Source: Halorhabdus amylolytica (GTDB lineage: Archaea > Halobacteriota > Halobacteria > Halobacteriales > Haloarculaceae). Taken from it: a stretch of DNA of 64,000 nucleotides. This document shows, piece by piece, positions 45,166-54,143 of this stretch. The stretch spans positions 367,116 to 431,115 of the forward strand of contig NZ_SPQG01000001.1 of assembly GCF_004944975.1 (NCBI RefSeq). The letters run 5' to 3'. Both the position numbers and the translations under genes were made by a program. How positions within the stretch are numbered: position 1 is the stretch's first letter; each line of letters starts with the position of its first letter. The notes under the pieces were generated by a model. It worked only from the letters and a program-made list of their open reading frames with translations. It searched no databases and was not told the DNA's origin.

Positions 45166-46049
45166 CGTGACTCACCGGCGTACGCCGACTCGATCCGTCG
45201 CAACGCGTCTCTGGCCCGTTCGGCACGTGTCTCCGAGACCGGTTCGTCTCCATACCGGACGTCCTCGAACAGGCGCGTGAGTTCCCTGACGTCGTCGGGT
45301 GCCATGCCGGCCTCGATCGCCAGCTCGGCGAACTCCCCCGGCGTGGTCGATTCGCGCTTGGACACTTCGAGAGCGTCTGTCATCTCGATCCAGGCGCGAT
45401 AGACGGCGTTCGCTGTCGAAACATCCGAGTCCTCGATGTCATCGGCCGCACGTCCGGCGGCCTGTCCGACGGACGCGAGCTCCTCGGTGTCCGACGCTTC
45501 GGGCTCGGGTGCTTGCTCGGGAGTGTCTTCGTCCGTCGAGAGCGCGAACAGGGCGATCAACGCGAGCAGGACGACCACGCCCAGGCCACTCAGCAACATC
45601 GGCGAGACGCTCCCGTCTCCCGCGGCTGGAACGCCGCCACCGCTGGGCCCGAACGAACCATTGCTCCCGACGGCCCCGAACCCACCGCTGGAGTTCGACG
45701 GAAATGAAACAGGCCCTAACAGCAACTGCGCGAGTACGGCCCCAAGCAGCGAGATGCCGACGATCCGGGCCAGATCACGGACGTCGAGCAGGATCGCGCC
45801 GGCGACGATCCCGGCGATCATGACGACGACGAATACGACGGTCAGGGCTGTAATGACGAACTCAGGGAGCTGGCCGCCGGGCGGTTCCTGGATCTCCGCC
45901 ATACCGAACAAGCCGGAGGTATCATCCTCGACACCAATCACCCCGCTACTCGCCGCGGGGTTCGTCAGCGTCGCAGCCGCGAACGTGAGCGCGAGGGCTG
46001 CGAGTACCCCCACCACCAGGACTCCGGCCGTCCGACGATCGACTTGCAC
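45162..46049 (-). CDS. DUF4129 domain membrane protein
   Basis: A 295-residue protein with an N-terminal signal-anchor (VLVVGVLAALALTFAAATL), two more helices, a glycine/serine-rich external loop and a cytosolic C-terminal DUF4129 domain (NAVYRAWIEMTDALEVSKRE, then FEDVRYGDEPVSETRAERAR). First gene of the operon with DUF58. Starts with GTG at 46049. In many prokaryotes this trio plus MoxR forms a transglutaminase-like or cell-surface assembly module; the exact role is unknown. Confidence 0.8.
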   Translation of the reverse strand: MQVDRRTAGVLVVGVLAALALTFAAATLTNPAASSGVIGVEDDTSGLFGMAEIQEPPGGQLPEFVITALTVVFVVVMIAGIVAGAILLDVRDLARIVGISLLGAVLAQLLLGPVSFPSNSSGGFGAVGSNGSFGPSGGGVPAAGDGSVSPMLLSGLGVVVLLALIALFALSTDEDTPEQAPEPEASDTEELASVGQAAGRAADDIEDSDVSTANAVYRAWIEMTDALEVSKRESTTPGEFAELAIEAGMAPDDVRELTRLFEDVRYGDEPVSETRAERARDALRRIESAYAGESR

Positions 46050-46082
46050 AGGCCGGGACTTGGCGACCGGTGATTGTGAGTG

Positions 46083-47660
46083 TTATCCCTGCCCGTACCC
46101 GCCGCCCCCCGGTGTCAGCACAGTGACGACGGTTCCGGCAGCGAGTTCGCGTGTCGTCTTCGCCGGTACTGGATCGCCGTCGATCAGGTTTCGGCCCGTC
46201 GTCCCGTCGCCGCCACCCGCTCGACCGGCCGGAGCATACCGGCGGCGTTCGGTGAGCAACGAGACTGTCGCCTCGCTCTCCAGACGGATCGACCGCCGGA
46301 GACCGTCTCCACCCTCCTGAGCACCGTCGCCGCCGCTCCCTCGCCTGATCGCGTATTCCTCGACGGTGAGGGGATACGTTCCCTCCAGCGCCTCGACCGG
46401 CGTGTTCTGCGTGTTGGTCATCCCGACCTGGACGGCGTCCATGCCGTCGGCGCCGGCCGTCGCTCCCCCGCCGCCGCCGATCGTCTCGTAGTAGGTGAAA
46501 GTCGGCGAGCCGATCACGAGGTTGTTCATCGTCCCCTGGCCGTCGGCCGGGACACGCTCGGGCGCGACTTCACTGATCGCCGCGAATACCACATCCGCGA
46601 CTCGCTGGCTCGTCTCGACGTTGCCGCCCACGACGGCTGCCGGCGGTTCCGGGTTCAACAACGAACCAGCGGGTGCACTGACAGTAACCGGATCGTAGCA
46701 GCCCTGGTTCGGCGGCACGTCCGGATCGGTCACACACCGGACGACGAACAACACCGCACTCTTTGCGACCGATAGCGGCGCGTTGACGTTGCCGGCGACC
46801 TGTCCGGCCGTGCCTGAAAAGTCCACGTCCAGACGCTCGCCGTCGATCGTTACAGCCACCGCGATCGGGATATCCGTGTCTGTGATCCCGTCACCCTCGA
46901 GGACGTCACGCGCTTCGTAACGGCCGTCCGGCAGGGCGTCGATCTCTCCTTCGACGCGCTCACGGGAGTACTCGATCACCGCATCGAACGCCGTCAAGAG
47001 CTCCTCGCCGTGCTCGTCGAGCAACTCGTCGATCCGTTCGGCGCCGCGATCGTTGGCCGCCCGCTGGGCGCGCAGGTCCGCGCGGCGCTGTCGAGGATTG
47101 CGGACGTTCGCCAGCAGTAGATCCTCGACCTCGTCCCGTAGCTCGCCGGCGACCACGAGGCGCGTGGGCGGGATCCGCAGTCCCTCCTGGTGGACGTCAC
47201 GCGCACCGGCTGGCATGCTCCCGGGTGCCATGCCACCCACGTCGGCGTGGTGGGCTCGGGACGCGGCGTAGGCCACGATCCGTCCGTCGCGCTTGCACGG
47301 CCCACCCGATCGTTCCGAGGCCCCGGGCGCCTCGTGGGTGATCGGCGAGACCATCGTCACGTCCGGGAGATGTGTCCCGCCGGCGAACGGGTCGTTCAGG
47401 ACGAACACATCGCCGGGTTCGGGATCGCACTCGCGGACCGCCTCGACGGCATCGGGCATCGCTCCGAGGTGGACCGGGATGTGCTCGGCCTGTGCGACCA
47501 GCCGGCCATCGGCATCGAATATCGCCGTCGAACAGTCCCGGCGCTCGGCGATGTTCGGCGAATACGCCCCCCGGATCAACACGTCGCCCATCTCCTCGGC
47601 GACGCCCTCCAGTTGATTGCGGAGGATCTCCAGGTCGATCGGACCGAGGGCGTCGCTCAT
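46083..47660 (-). CDS. hyuB: Hydantoinase B/oxoprolinase family protein
   Basis: A 525-residue HyuB subunit. GPIDLEILRNQLEGVAEEMG, the metal-site-like region HADVGGMAPGSMPAGARDVH with QEGLRIPP, and DFSGTAGQVAGNVNAPLSV are diagnostic. With HyuA it forms ATP-dependent hydantoinase, 5-oxoprolinase or acetone-carboxylase-like enzymes; the substrate cannot be read from sequence. Its ATG overlaps the hyuA stop by 4 bp. Confidence 0.88.
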   Translation of the reverse strand: MSDALGPIDLEILRNQLEGVAEEMGDVLIRGAYSPNIAERRDCSTAIFDADGRLVAQAEHIPVHLGAMPDAVEAVRECDPEPGDVFVLNDPFAGGTHLPDVTMVSPITHEAPGASERSGGPCKRDGRIVAYAASRAHHADVGGMAPGSMPAGARDVHQEGLRIPPTRLVVAGELRDEVEDLLLANVRNPRQRRADLRAQRAANDRGAERIDELLDEHGEELLTAFDAVIEYSRERVEGEIDALPDGRYEARDVLEGDGITDTDIPIAVAVTIDGERLDVDFSGTAGQVAGNVNAPLSVAKSAVLFVVRCVTDPDVPPNQGCYDPVTVSAPAGSLLNPEPPAAVVGGNVETSQRVADVVFAAISEVAPERVPADGQGTMNNLVIGSPTFTYYETIGGGGGATAGADGMDAVQVGMTNTQNTPVEALEGTYPLTVEEYAIRRGSGGDGAQEGGDGLRRSIRLESEATVSLLTERRRYAPAGRAGGGDGTTGRNLIDGDPVPAKTTRELAAGTVVTVLTPGGGGYGQG

Positions 47661-49651
47661 CGGTCGATACCTCCATCGAGGATCAGCGTCCCGCGATCGT
47701 CGACCGTCGCGTTCCAGCCCGGCGCCACGACGACCGTACTCTCCCCGCCCGCGATGATCGCCGGCCCCTCGACGAACGCTCCGGTGGAGAGTCCCCCGCG
47801 ATCCAGCACCGGCGTCTCACGATACTTGCCCTCGAAGGAAACACCCCGTCTCGTCCGGCTGGCATCGCTGGACCCCGGGCCCGACAACGGCGGATCCTCG
47901 CCTGCGATCGTTGCGGTCGTCCGGAGCGTGACGAGTTCCACGGCCTCGTCGGGAAGTCGGTACCCCCTGGCGCGCTCGTGAGCGACGTGAAAGTGGTCTC
48001 TCATCGCTGCCGGATCGAACGGCTGGGTCGCCGGAACGGTCACCTCGTAGCTCTGGCCGGCGTACCGGAGATCGGCCTCGCGTTCGATCGTCGTACGTTC
48101 GGGTTCGCTCGCGTCCGTACGGACCCTCGCCACCAGGTCGTCGTAATGGTTCTCTATCGCCGTCACGTCGACCTCGTCGACGTCCGTCCGGTAGGTGCGG
48201 GCAGCGTCGTGTGTCTCGTCGGCTGCGAGCAGGCCGTACGCCGAGAGGACGCCGCTTGCCCGTGGAACGAGGACGCGCTCGATCCCGAGCCGATCGGCCA
48301 GCGCCGCGGCGTGCATCGGCCCGGCACCCCCGAAGGCGACGAGGGTAAACTCCCGTGGATCGTGACCGCGTTCGACGGTCACTGACCGGATCGTCCGTGT
48401 CATCGTCGCGTTAGTGACGCGATAGATTCCGCGGGCGGCTGCGATCGGACCGTCGAGTTCGGCCGCGTCGGCGAGGTCGGTCAGGACCGCCTCGGCGGCG
48501 TCGGCATCGAGGTCGAAATTCCCCAGCGATTCGCCACCGAGATAGCCCAGCTGGAGGGCGGCGTCCGTGACCGTGGCTTCGCTTCCCCCGCGTCCGTAGC
48601 AAGCGGGACCGGGTTCAGCTCCCGCAGATCGCGGACCGACACGCAACGCCCCGCCCTCGTCCACCCAGCCGACGCTGCCGCCACCGGCACCGACCGTCTC
48701 GACGTCGACCATCGACACGCCGACGGGTCGCTCGGCGATCCTCGCGTCGGTGGTACGCGCCACCGTCCCGTCGACGACCAGTCCCACGTCAGCCGAGGTC
48801 CCGCCCATGTCGAAGGTGACGAGCCGTTCCCCCGCAGCCACACTCGCCGCGCCGACGACCCCCGCCGCCGGTCCAGAGAGCAACGTGGTCACCGCACGCT
48901 CACGGACGGTCGCCGCGTCGGCGATCCCACCGTTGGACTGCATGACACGAGGCGTCGGAAGCCCGCGCTCGTCCGCCCGATCGATCAACCGACCCAGGTA
49001 CGTATCGACGACTGGCGTCACGTAAGCGTCCACCGCTGTCGTCGCCGTCCGCTCGTACTCCCGGAACGTGCCGAGCACCTCGTGGCTCGTCGAGACCGAC
49101 CACTCGCCTACCTCCCGGAGTATGGCCTCGACCGTGCGCTCGTTGTCGGGATGGGCATAGGCGTGGAAGAGACTTACCGCGACGCTCTCGACGTCGTCGG
49201 GGATGTCCGCGGCGAGTTCCCGCACGGCGTCAGGATCGACCGCACGCTCGATTCCCTCCGGAGTGGCACGTTCGTCGATCTCGACGCGTAACTCGGCCGG
49301 GATCAACGGTTCGGGCTTCCCCGCGTCGAGGTTGTAAAGCGACGGCCGGTTCTGGCGACCGATTTCGAGGACGTCCGCGAACCCCTCGGTCGTGACCAGC
49401 GCCGCCCTCGCTCCCTCCCCTTCGAGCATCGTGTTGACGGCCACCGTCGTCGCGTGTCTGAACCGGTCGACGGCCGCCACGTCGATTCCGGCCGACTCAC
49501 AAGCCGTCTCGATCCCCTCGATGACGCCCTCGCTTTGCTCGTCAGTCGTCGAGACCTTGGCCGTCGTGAGCGTCCCGTCGACGATCAACACAACGTCGGT
49601 GAACGTGCCGCCGACGTCGACACCGAGCCAGATCCGCCCGCCCGCGTTCAT
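47657..49651 (-). CDS. hyuA: Hydantoinase A/oxoprolinase family protein
   Basis: A 664-residue HyuA subunit with the actin-like ATPase fold: IWLGVDVGGTFTDVVLI phosphate-1 loop at the N terminus, HATTVAVNTMLEGEGA, VTFDMGGTSADVGLV phosphate-2 loop and FGGAGPMHAAALA. It activates the substrate by phosphorylation for opening by HyuB. ATG 49651 begins MNAGGRIWLGVD; the longer frame includes a non-conserved basic extension. Confidence 0.9.
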   Translation of the reverse strand: MNAGGRIWLGVDVGGTFTDVVLIVDGTLTTAKVSTTDEQSEGVIEGIETACESAGIDVAAVDRFRHATTVAVNTMLEGEGARAALVTTEGFADVLEIGRQNRPSLYNLDAGKPEPLIPAELRVEIDERATPEGIERAVDPDAVRELAADIPDDVESVAVSLFHAYAHPDNERTVEAILREVGEWSVSTSHEVLGTFREYERTATTAVDAYVTPVVDTYLGRLIDRADERGLPTPRVMQSNGGIADAATVRERAVTTLLSGPAAGVVGAASVAAGERLVTFDMGGTSADVGLVVDGTVARTTDARIAERPVGVSMVDVETVGAGGGSVGWVDEGGALRVGPRSAGAEPGPACYGRGGSEATVTDAALQLGYLGGESLGNFDLDADAAEAVLTDLADAAELDGPIAAARGIYRVTNATMTRTIRSVTVERGHDPREFTLVAFGGAGPMHAAALADRLGIERVLVPRASGVLSAYGLLAADETHDAARTYRTDVDEVDVTAIENHYDDLVARVRTDASEPERTTIEREADLRYAGQSYEVTVPATQPFDPAAMRDHFHVAHERARGYRLPDEAVELVTLRTTATIAGEDPPLSGPGSSDASRTRRGVSFEGKYRETPVLDRGGLSTGAFVEGPAIIAGGESTVVVAPGWNATVDDRGTLILDGGIDR

Positions 49652-49794
49652 GGCACCGGGTCCGAGGAGCGTCCGGTTAAACGCTTGGGCGTGAAAACGA
49701 CTGTGTACACGCGAACGTCGTCGTGAGGAAGGCAAAATAATTAACAGAGATACCTACGTGAGAAATTAAATACCAAGCTCGCGTATCGGGAACT

Positions 49795-50031
49795 ATGAGC
49801 GAACCAGGCCGCGAGACGGAGTACACTGTCGAGGACGTCACAGCAGTCTTTCGGGACCGCGAGGACTACGCCGAGCCACTGACCGCCAGTGAGGTCGCGG
49901 GGGAACTGGGTTGTTCCCGGCGGACGGCACTCAACAAGCTTCACGACCTCGCCGAGTCGACGGAGGTCACCAGCAAGAAGGTCGGCGGACGTTCGCGCGT
50001 GTGGTGGATTCCCGTCCACATCGATCAGTAA
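49795..50031 (+). CDS. Small winged-helix DNA-binding protein
   Basis: A 78-residue protein with a helix-turn-helix (EPLTASEVAGELGCSRRTALNKLHDL in two parts; recognition helix SRRTALNKLHDL) and a short wing (VGGRSRVWWIP). Likely a transcription factor of the type common in haloarchaea. TTAAATACC about 30 nt before ATG 49795 gives a leaderless promoter. Its stop lies 3 bp from the stop of the convergent ThiN-domain regulator. Confidence 0.7.
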   Translation: MSEPGRETEYTVEDVTAVFRDREDYAEPLTASEVAGELGCSRRTALNKLHDLAESTEVTSKKVGGRSRVWWIPVHIDQ

Positions 50032-50033
50032 GC

Positions 50034-50951
50034 TCACGCCTGAGCGTCTCGTACAAGTTCGATCGCCAGCCGCGTGGCGTCGACGGCATCGTTCCCGAAG
50101 ACGTAGGTGATAGGTTCGATGCCGAAGGCCCCCTCGTGGTAAATGACCCGCGGAACCTCATCGCGTTCCGCGAACGCAGTGACGAGGCGCTCGTGGCGGT
50201 CGTCGTAATCGGCGTCGAATTCGAGCGGGTCGATCCCGCGGTCACGGGCGGCCGCCAGCAACGTCTCGTCGGTCGTGAGGTTCAGCGCGGCCCGGACCGA
50301 CGGGTCGACACGTCCGGCCGCCAGGATCGTCCGGGCGACGTGCTGGGAGCCGCCGAACTCCGGGTTCGCCGGAACGTCGATCCGCCCGCGCATCGCGTGG
50401 ACGCGGCCGGGGACCGCCGCCACGTCGAGTTCGTCGTCGGCCTCGGGCAACGCCATGCCGACGTTCGTCCCGACGTTGGGGACGAACGCGACCATCGCCG
50501 TCTCGTCGGCCAGCAATCGGGTCGCCTTCCTGACGTTCGAGAGGATTGCCCGCTCGTCGGCGACCGCCTCGTCGTATCCACGCACACACAGGTCACAGCC
50601 CAGTCCCGCAAGCGCAGGGACTTCTTCCTCGTGGATCGCACAGATCGGTCCGCGATCCTCGAAGGCCCGGACCACCTCCAAAAACTCTCCCAGCGCCTCG
50701 TAAGCATCCATCGACCCATCTGCGAACCCGTCGGCGACACGGTCGACGGTCTCCTCCATTCGCGGGTTCCCGCTGAAACGCTTCTCGATGGCGACGTTGC
50801 CGCCGACGTACTTGCTCACCGCGGCCTGGGTGACACCGAGGTGTTCGGCGATCTCCTGCTGGGTGAGCCCCCGGTCGACGAGCTCTCTGGCGAGCATCGC
50901 CCGTGCCGTCGGCAAGAACCGATCGACGACGATCTCACTCGGGAATCGCAT
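50034..50951 (-). CDS. HTH-ThiN domain transcriptional regulator (ThiR type), copy 2
   Basis: A 305-residue paralogue of the regulator at 7227-8120. HTH at about residues 29-49 (LTQQEIAEHLGVTQAAVSKY), a linker with CAIHEEEVPAL and a CDLC pair, then the ThiN-like domain: VPNVGTNVGMALPEA, AAVPGRVHAMRG, NPEFGGSQHVART and FGIEPITYVFG. The Arg of VPGR and His of QHV are conserved. ATG 50951 corresponds to the conserved MRFPSEIVV start. Upstream lies the palindrome TATGGTACCATA, which suggests autoregulation. Confidence 0.8.
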   Translation of the reverse strand: MRFPSEIVVDRFLPTARAMLARELVDRGLTQQEIAEHLGVTQAAVSKYVGGNVAIEKRFSGNPRMEETVDRVADGFADGSMDAYEALGEFLEVVRAFEDRGPICAIHEEEVPALAGLGCDLCVRGYDEAVADERAILSNVRKATRLLADETAMVAFVPNVGTNVGMALPEADDELDVAAVPGRVHAMRGRIDVPANPEFGGSQHVARTILAAGRVDPSVRAALNLTTDETLLAAARDRGIDPLEFDADYDDRHERLVTAFAERDEVPRVIYHEGAFGIEPITYVFGNDAVDATRLAIELVRDAQA

Positions 50952-51020
50952 GCCGGGCGTTTCGACGCCGCCGCCTATAAGCACCCACTTCGGGATTCGA
51001 AAAGCGTGCCACGATATAAC

Positions 51021-51038
51021 ATTATATATGGTACCATA
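51021..51038 (-). promoter_or_regulatory. Promoter and palindrome of the second ThiN regulator
   Basis: ATTATATA (51021-51028) can act as TATA box on the minus strand, about 75 nt before ATG 50951, implying a leader of about 45 nt. It adjoins and partly overlaps the perfect 12-bp palindrome TATGGTACCATA (51027-51038). The core GGTACC with symmetric flanks matches the sites at thi4 and 5718 except for A/T in place of G/C. Confidence 0.5.
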
Positions 51039-51090
51039 GGATTTATGCACCGGATATCGAACGACCGGCAAAACGTGAAACGGATCGGAG

Positions 51091-51130
51091 AACGGGGAGT
51101 GGACCGGAAAAACGGGGAGTGGACCGGAAA
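51091..51130. repeat. Perfect 20-bp tandem duplication
   Basis: AACGGGGAGTGGACCGGAAA occurs twice back to back (51091-51110, 51111-51130) in the intergenic region between the aldo/keto reductase stop and the regulator promoter. No function evident. Confidence 0.9.
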
Positions 51131-51165
51131 ATAGGAAGGGAATTGGAGACCGGCGTCGACCGACC

Positions 51166-52161
51166 TCACCAGCGGTGGTGGACGTCCTCGTGGACGTATT
51201 CCTCGTAGATATCGCGGACCGCGCCGTGAATCTCATGGCTGAGGGAGTTCATCTCCGCGGCGTCGACGTTGTCGCGGATGTGTGCCGGCGAGGTCGAGCC
51301 CGGAATGACCGTCGAGACGGCGTCGTGATCGAGGATCCAGCGCAGGGCCATCTGGGCCATCGTCATCTCCTCGGGAACGTGCGGTTCAAGAGTTTCGACG
51401 GCGTCGATTCCCCTCTCGAAGGGGAGGCCGGCGAAGGTCTCCCCGCGGTCGAAGGCTTCGCCCTCGCGGTTGAAGTTCCGATGGTCGTTCTCGGGGAATT
51501 CCGTGTCGCGATCGATCGCACCGGTCAGCAGGCCTGAGGCCAGGGGCACGCGAACGATTACGCCCACGTCCTGTCGTTTGGCCTCCTCGAAGAACAGTTC
51601 CGCCGGACGCTGACGGAACATGTTAAAGATGATCTGGACCGTCTCGACGCCGGGGTATTCGATGGCCTTCAGTGCCTGCTCGACCTTCTCGACGCTGACG
51701 CCGTAATGGGCGATTTTCCCGCGGTCCTTCAGCTCCTCGAGCGCGTCGAAAACCTCGGGCTGATAGTAGACATCGTTGGGCGGGCAGTGCAACTGCAGAA
51801 GATCCAGCGTCTCGGTGCCGAGATTCTCGCGACTGCGATCGACGTACGACTCGAGGTTATCGGCGTTGTATCCCTCCGCTGTATGGGGGTCGAGTCGACG
51901 ACCCGCCTTCGTCGCGACGACGACCTCCTCGCGGTCGTAGTCGTCTTCTTCGAGGACGGTCCCGATGTGTCGTTCGCTGGTGCCGTCGCCGTAGACGTCC
52001 GCCGTGTCGAGAAAGTCGATGCCCGCATCCAGCGCGGTGCGGACGACGTCCCGACCTTCTTCCTCGGAGATGTCCCCCCAGGCCGCGCCGCCGATGTTCC
52101 AGGTCCCGAGACCGACCTCCGTGACGTCCCATCCGGTCGTACCGAGCGGTCTGCGTTGCAT
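51166..52161 (-). CDS. Aldo/keto reductase
   Basis: A 331-residue NADPH-dependent oxidoreductase of the AKR superfamily. TTGWDVTEVGLGTWNIGGAA start, catalytic Asp-Tyr region GIDFLDTADVYGDGTSE, Lys in VVATKAGRR, His in LLQLHCPPND and the cofactor segment STVIPGSTSPAHIRDNV. Substrate unknown. ATG 52161 yields the typical MQRRPLGTTG N terminus. Confidence 0.88.
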   Translation of the reverse strand: MQRRPLGTTGWDVTEVGLGTWNIGGAAWGDISEEEGRDVVRTALDAGIDFLDTADVYGDGTSERHIGTVLEEDDYDREEVVVATKAGRRLDPHTAEGYNADNLESYVDRSRENLGTETLDLLQLHCPPNDVYYQPEVFDALEELKDRGKIAHYGVSVEKVEQALKAIEYPGVETVQIIFNMFRQRPAELFFEEAKRQDVGVIVRVPLASGLLTGAIDRDTEFPENDHRNFNREGEAFDRGETFAGLPFERGIDAVETLEPHVPEEMTMAQMALRWILDHDAVSTVIPGSTSPAHIRDNVDAAEMNSLSHEIHGAVRDIYEEYVHEDVHHRW

Positions 52162-52278
52162 GTCCAAAGGAAAATTTGGATCGCCTCGTACTTGTATCGC
52201 CCGCTCTCGGTCCGCGGGCGGATCTCGGGCCAGCCGCAATCATGCGAGTCGTCGTCAGTCGACACCACCAGGATGGCG

Positions 52279-52443
52279 TCAGTGATCGTCGACCCACTTC
52301 GCGCGGCGCACGTCGTAGCTCCCACACTCCGGACAGGTGTGATACTGAACTGGATGCGGCGTCTCACAGGACAGGCAGAGATAAGGGAGCACCTCGGCCT
52401 CGTCGGCACCCGAGAAGAACGTGTCACGGTCGAAGACACCCAT
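52279..52443 (-). CDS. 54-residue zinc-ribbon protein
   Basis: A short protein with two knuckles, YLCLSCETPHP and HTCPECGSYDVRR, 14 residues apart, the rubredoxin-like zinc ribbon layout. The C terminus is RAKWVDDH. ATG 52443 gives MGVFDRDTFFSG. Function unknown; 117 bp before the aldo/keto reductase on the same strand. Confidence 0.65.
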   Translation of the reverse strand: MGVFDRDTFFSGADEAEVLPYLCLSCETPHPVQYHTCPECGSYDVRRAKWVDDH

Positions 52444-52638
52444 CGTTACCACGGGTTTACCCTCGACGTCCGGGACCAAAAAGGGAGCCGATAGTTTACG
52501 CCTCTAACCCCGCTTTCGTCTGTCGATTCGAGTTCGTTTATAAACGGGTCAACGGACCTACCATGGGACGGATACGTTGAATAGATAGCATTCCTGGTCG
52601 AACAACACGCTCATCTCTCGTGTGGCCGTACGCTGGCC

Positions 52639-53568
52639 ATGGCGGCTCTCATCACGACACTAGGCGAGCGCTCACGAGCGGACCTCGGCACGATACTGCC
52701 ACACGAGCACGTCTTCGTGGATCTGGGACCGAAAGCGGAGCACAACTGGGAAGACGCTGACCCGGACGACGTCGTCGACGTCATGGCCCCGGAGATCGAA
52801 CGCGCCCGCGAGGAAGGGGTGACGGCCCTCGTCGAGTGCACGCCCGAAGGCGTGGGCCGTCGCGTCGACGTCGATCTCGCGGTCTCGCAGGCGACGGACT
52901 TCCCGATCGTCGTCCCGACGGGTATCTATCAGGAGCCCGCCATCCCGGCGTGGGCCCGCGAGGCGAGCGAGGACGACCTCTACGAGTGGTTGCTGGCGGA
53001 ACTCACCGACGGCGTCGAAGACACCGGCGTCCGGGCCGCCTGGATCAAGGTCAGCACCGACGACGATGATCCGACCGGCCTGTCCGACGACGAGGCCAAA
53101 ATTCTGCGCGCGGCGGCCCGTGCCGGTGCCGAGACGGACGCATTGATCGGCAGTCACACACTTCACGGATCGGTCGTCCACCGACAACTCGACCTCATCG
53201 AGGATGCCGGCTACACTGCCGATCGCTTCGTCTGGATCCACGCCCAGGCCGAGTCCGATACCTCGCTGCACCGCGAGATCGCCGACCGTGGCGCCTACGT
53301 CGAGTACGACTGGATCGGCGGCGAGGATCGGAACGACGCGTACTACGTCGACCGCGTGCAAACGATGCTCGAAGACGGCTTTGACGACCGGGTCCTGTTA
53401 AGTCAGGATCGGGGCTGGTACGACCCCTCCGAACCCAGTGGCGGCGAACAGAAACCCTATACGTACCTCACCGGCGAGTTCCTCCCGAAGCTTCGGGACG
53501 CGGGCATCGACGACGCGGCCGTCCGACGGCTCACGGAAGACAACCCCTTCGAGGCGTTCGCCCGCTGA
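52639..53568 (+). CDS. Phosphotriesterase-family metal hydrolase
   Basis: A 309-residue TIM-barrel amidohydrolase of the PTE family. The N-terminal ligand pair is LPHEHVFVD (HxH). The bridging Lys is in AAWIKVST (about residue 137), His ligands follow in LIGSHTLHG and RFVWIHAQAE, and the final Asp is in LLSQDRGWYDP. Natural substrates of such archaeal proteins are often lactones. ATG 52639 begins MAALITTLGERSRADLGTIL. Confidence 0.85.
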   Translation: MAALITTLGERSRADLGTILPHEHVFVDLGPKAEHNWEDADPDDVVDVMAPEIERAREEGVTALVECTPEGVGRRVDVDLAVSQATDFPIVVPTGIYQEPAIPAWAREASEDDLYEWLLAELTDGVEDTGVRAAWIKVSTDDDDPTGLSDDEAKILRAAARAGAETDALIGSHTLHGSVVHRQLDLIEDAGYTADRFVWIHAQAESDTSLHREIADRGAYVEYDWIGGEDRNDAYYVDRVQTMLEDGFDDRVLLSQDRGWYDPSEPSGGEQKPYTYLTGEFLPKLRDAGIDDAAVRRLTEDNPFEAFAR

Positions 53569-53646
53569 TCAGTTGGTTCAAGCCGTGTCGTGGGAAACTC
53601 GATAGACGCCGCTGGCTCACCTCGTTCGCAGTCGGCAGCAACGTAG

Positions 53647-53804
53647 TCCGCCCTTCCCGATTTGAACAGATGCCAGACGTTCCAGGGTGCTCGCTTCGCT
53701 GCGCTCCCGGGGCTGCGACTGGCGTGTTCAAATCGTGTCGGGAGAGACTTGCCAGTCGACGCATTGCGTCGACAGAACAAGTCCGCCCTCCCCGATTTGA
53801 ACGC
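53647..53804 (-). repeat. Two partial tRNA-Tyr 3' ends (attachment-site-like scars)
   Basis: Fragments at 53647-53667 and 53782-53803 match the T-arm/acceptor end of the nearby tRNA-Tyr (TCCGCCCT, CCCGATTTGAAC). The starts are 135 and 134 bp apart, ending with the intact gene at 53916. Segments after each fragment share GCTCGCT(T/A)CGCTGCGC. No integrase gene lies nearby. The 348 bp from 53569 hold no other feature. Confidence 0.7.
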
Positions 53805-53915
53805 CGGAAGACGTGCTCGCTACGCTGCGCGCGACTTCCGAGCCCTCGTTCGCTCCGCTCACGAGGACGGGGGACAAGCCGAACGCAGTCGGCAACGATT
53901 CAACTGGAAAACGAG

Positions 53916-53989
53916 TCCGCCCTCCCCGATTTGAACGGGGGACAAGTCGATCTACAGTCGACTGCTCTACCAGTCTGAGCTAAGGGCGG
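53916..53989 (-). tRNA. tRNA-Tyr (anticodon GTA)
   Basis: Minus strand: acceptor CCGCCCT with AGGGCGG, D-arm GCTCAGACTGGTAGAGC, anticodon arm GTCGA-CTGTAGA-TCGAC (anticodon GTA), T-arm CCCCGTTCAAATCGGGG, discriminator A. 74 nt, no encoded CCA, no intron. Its 3' half is echoed twice immediately beyond the gene's 3' end. Confidence 0.95.
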
Positions 53990-54143
53990 GCGTACTCTCA
54001 CGTACGTTCGGTCCCGGACTTAACGGTTATCATTCACGGCGGAATCCGGGCGTCGCCAGCTGTTCGTCACGTACGCGACAGACGCACGTCAGACGTTCAC
54101 GAAGATTGAAGTAGGACCACTGTCAACCCGTATGACAGGCCGT

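Noticed and set aside
46080-46775. Plus-strand frames opposite hyuB
   Set aside because: Antisense shadows of a full-length recognised gene.
54000-54143. Integrase or other mobile gene near the tRNA-Tyr fragments
   Set aside because: No open frame of fitting length or motif between the tRNA and cdrL or upstream to the phosphotriesterase gene.
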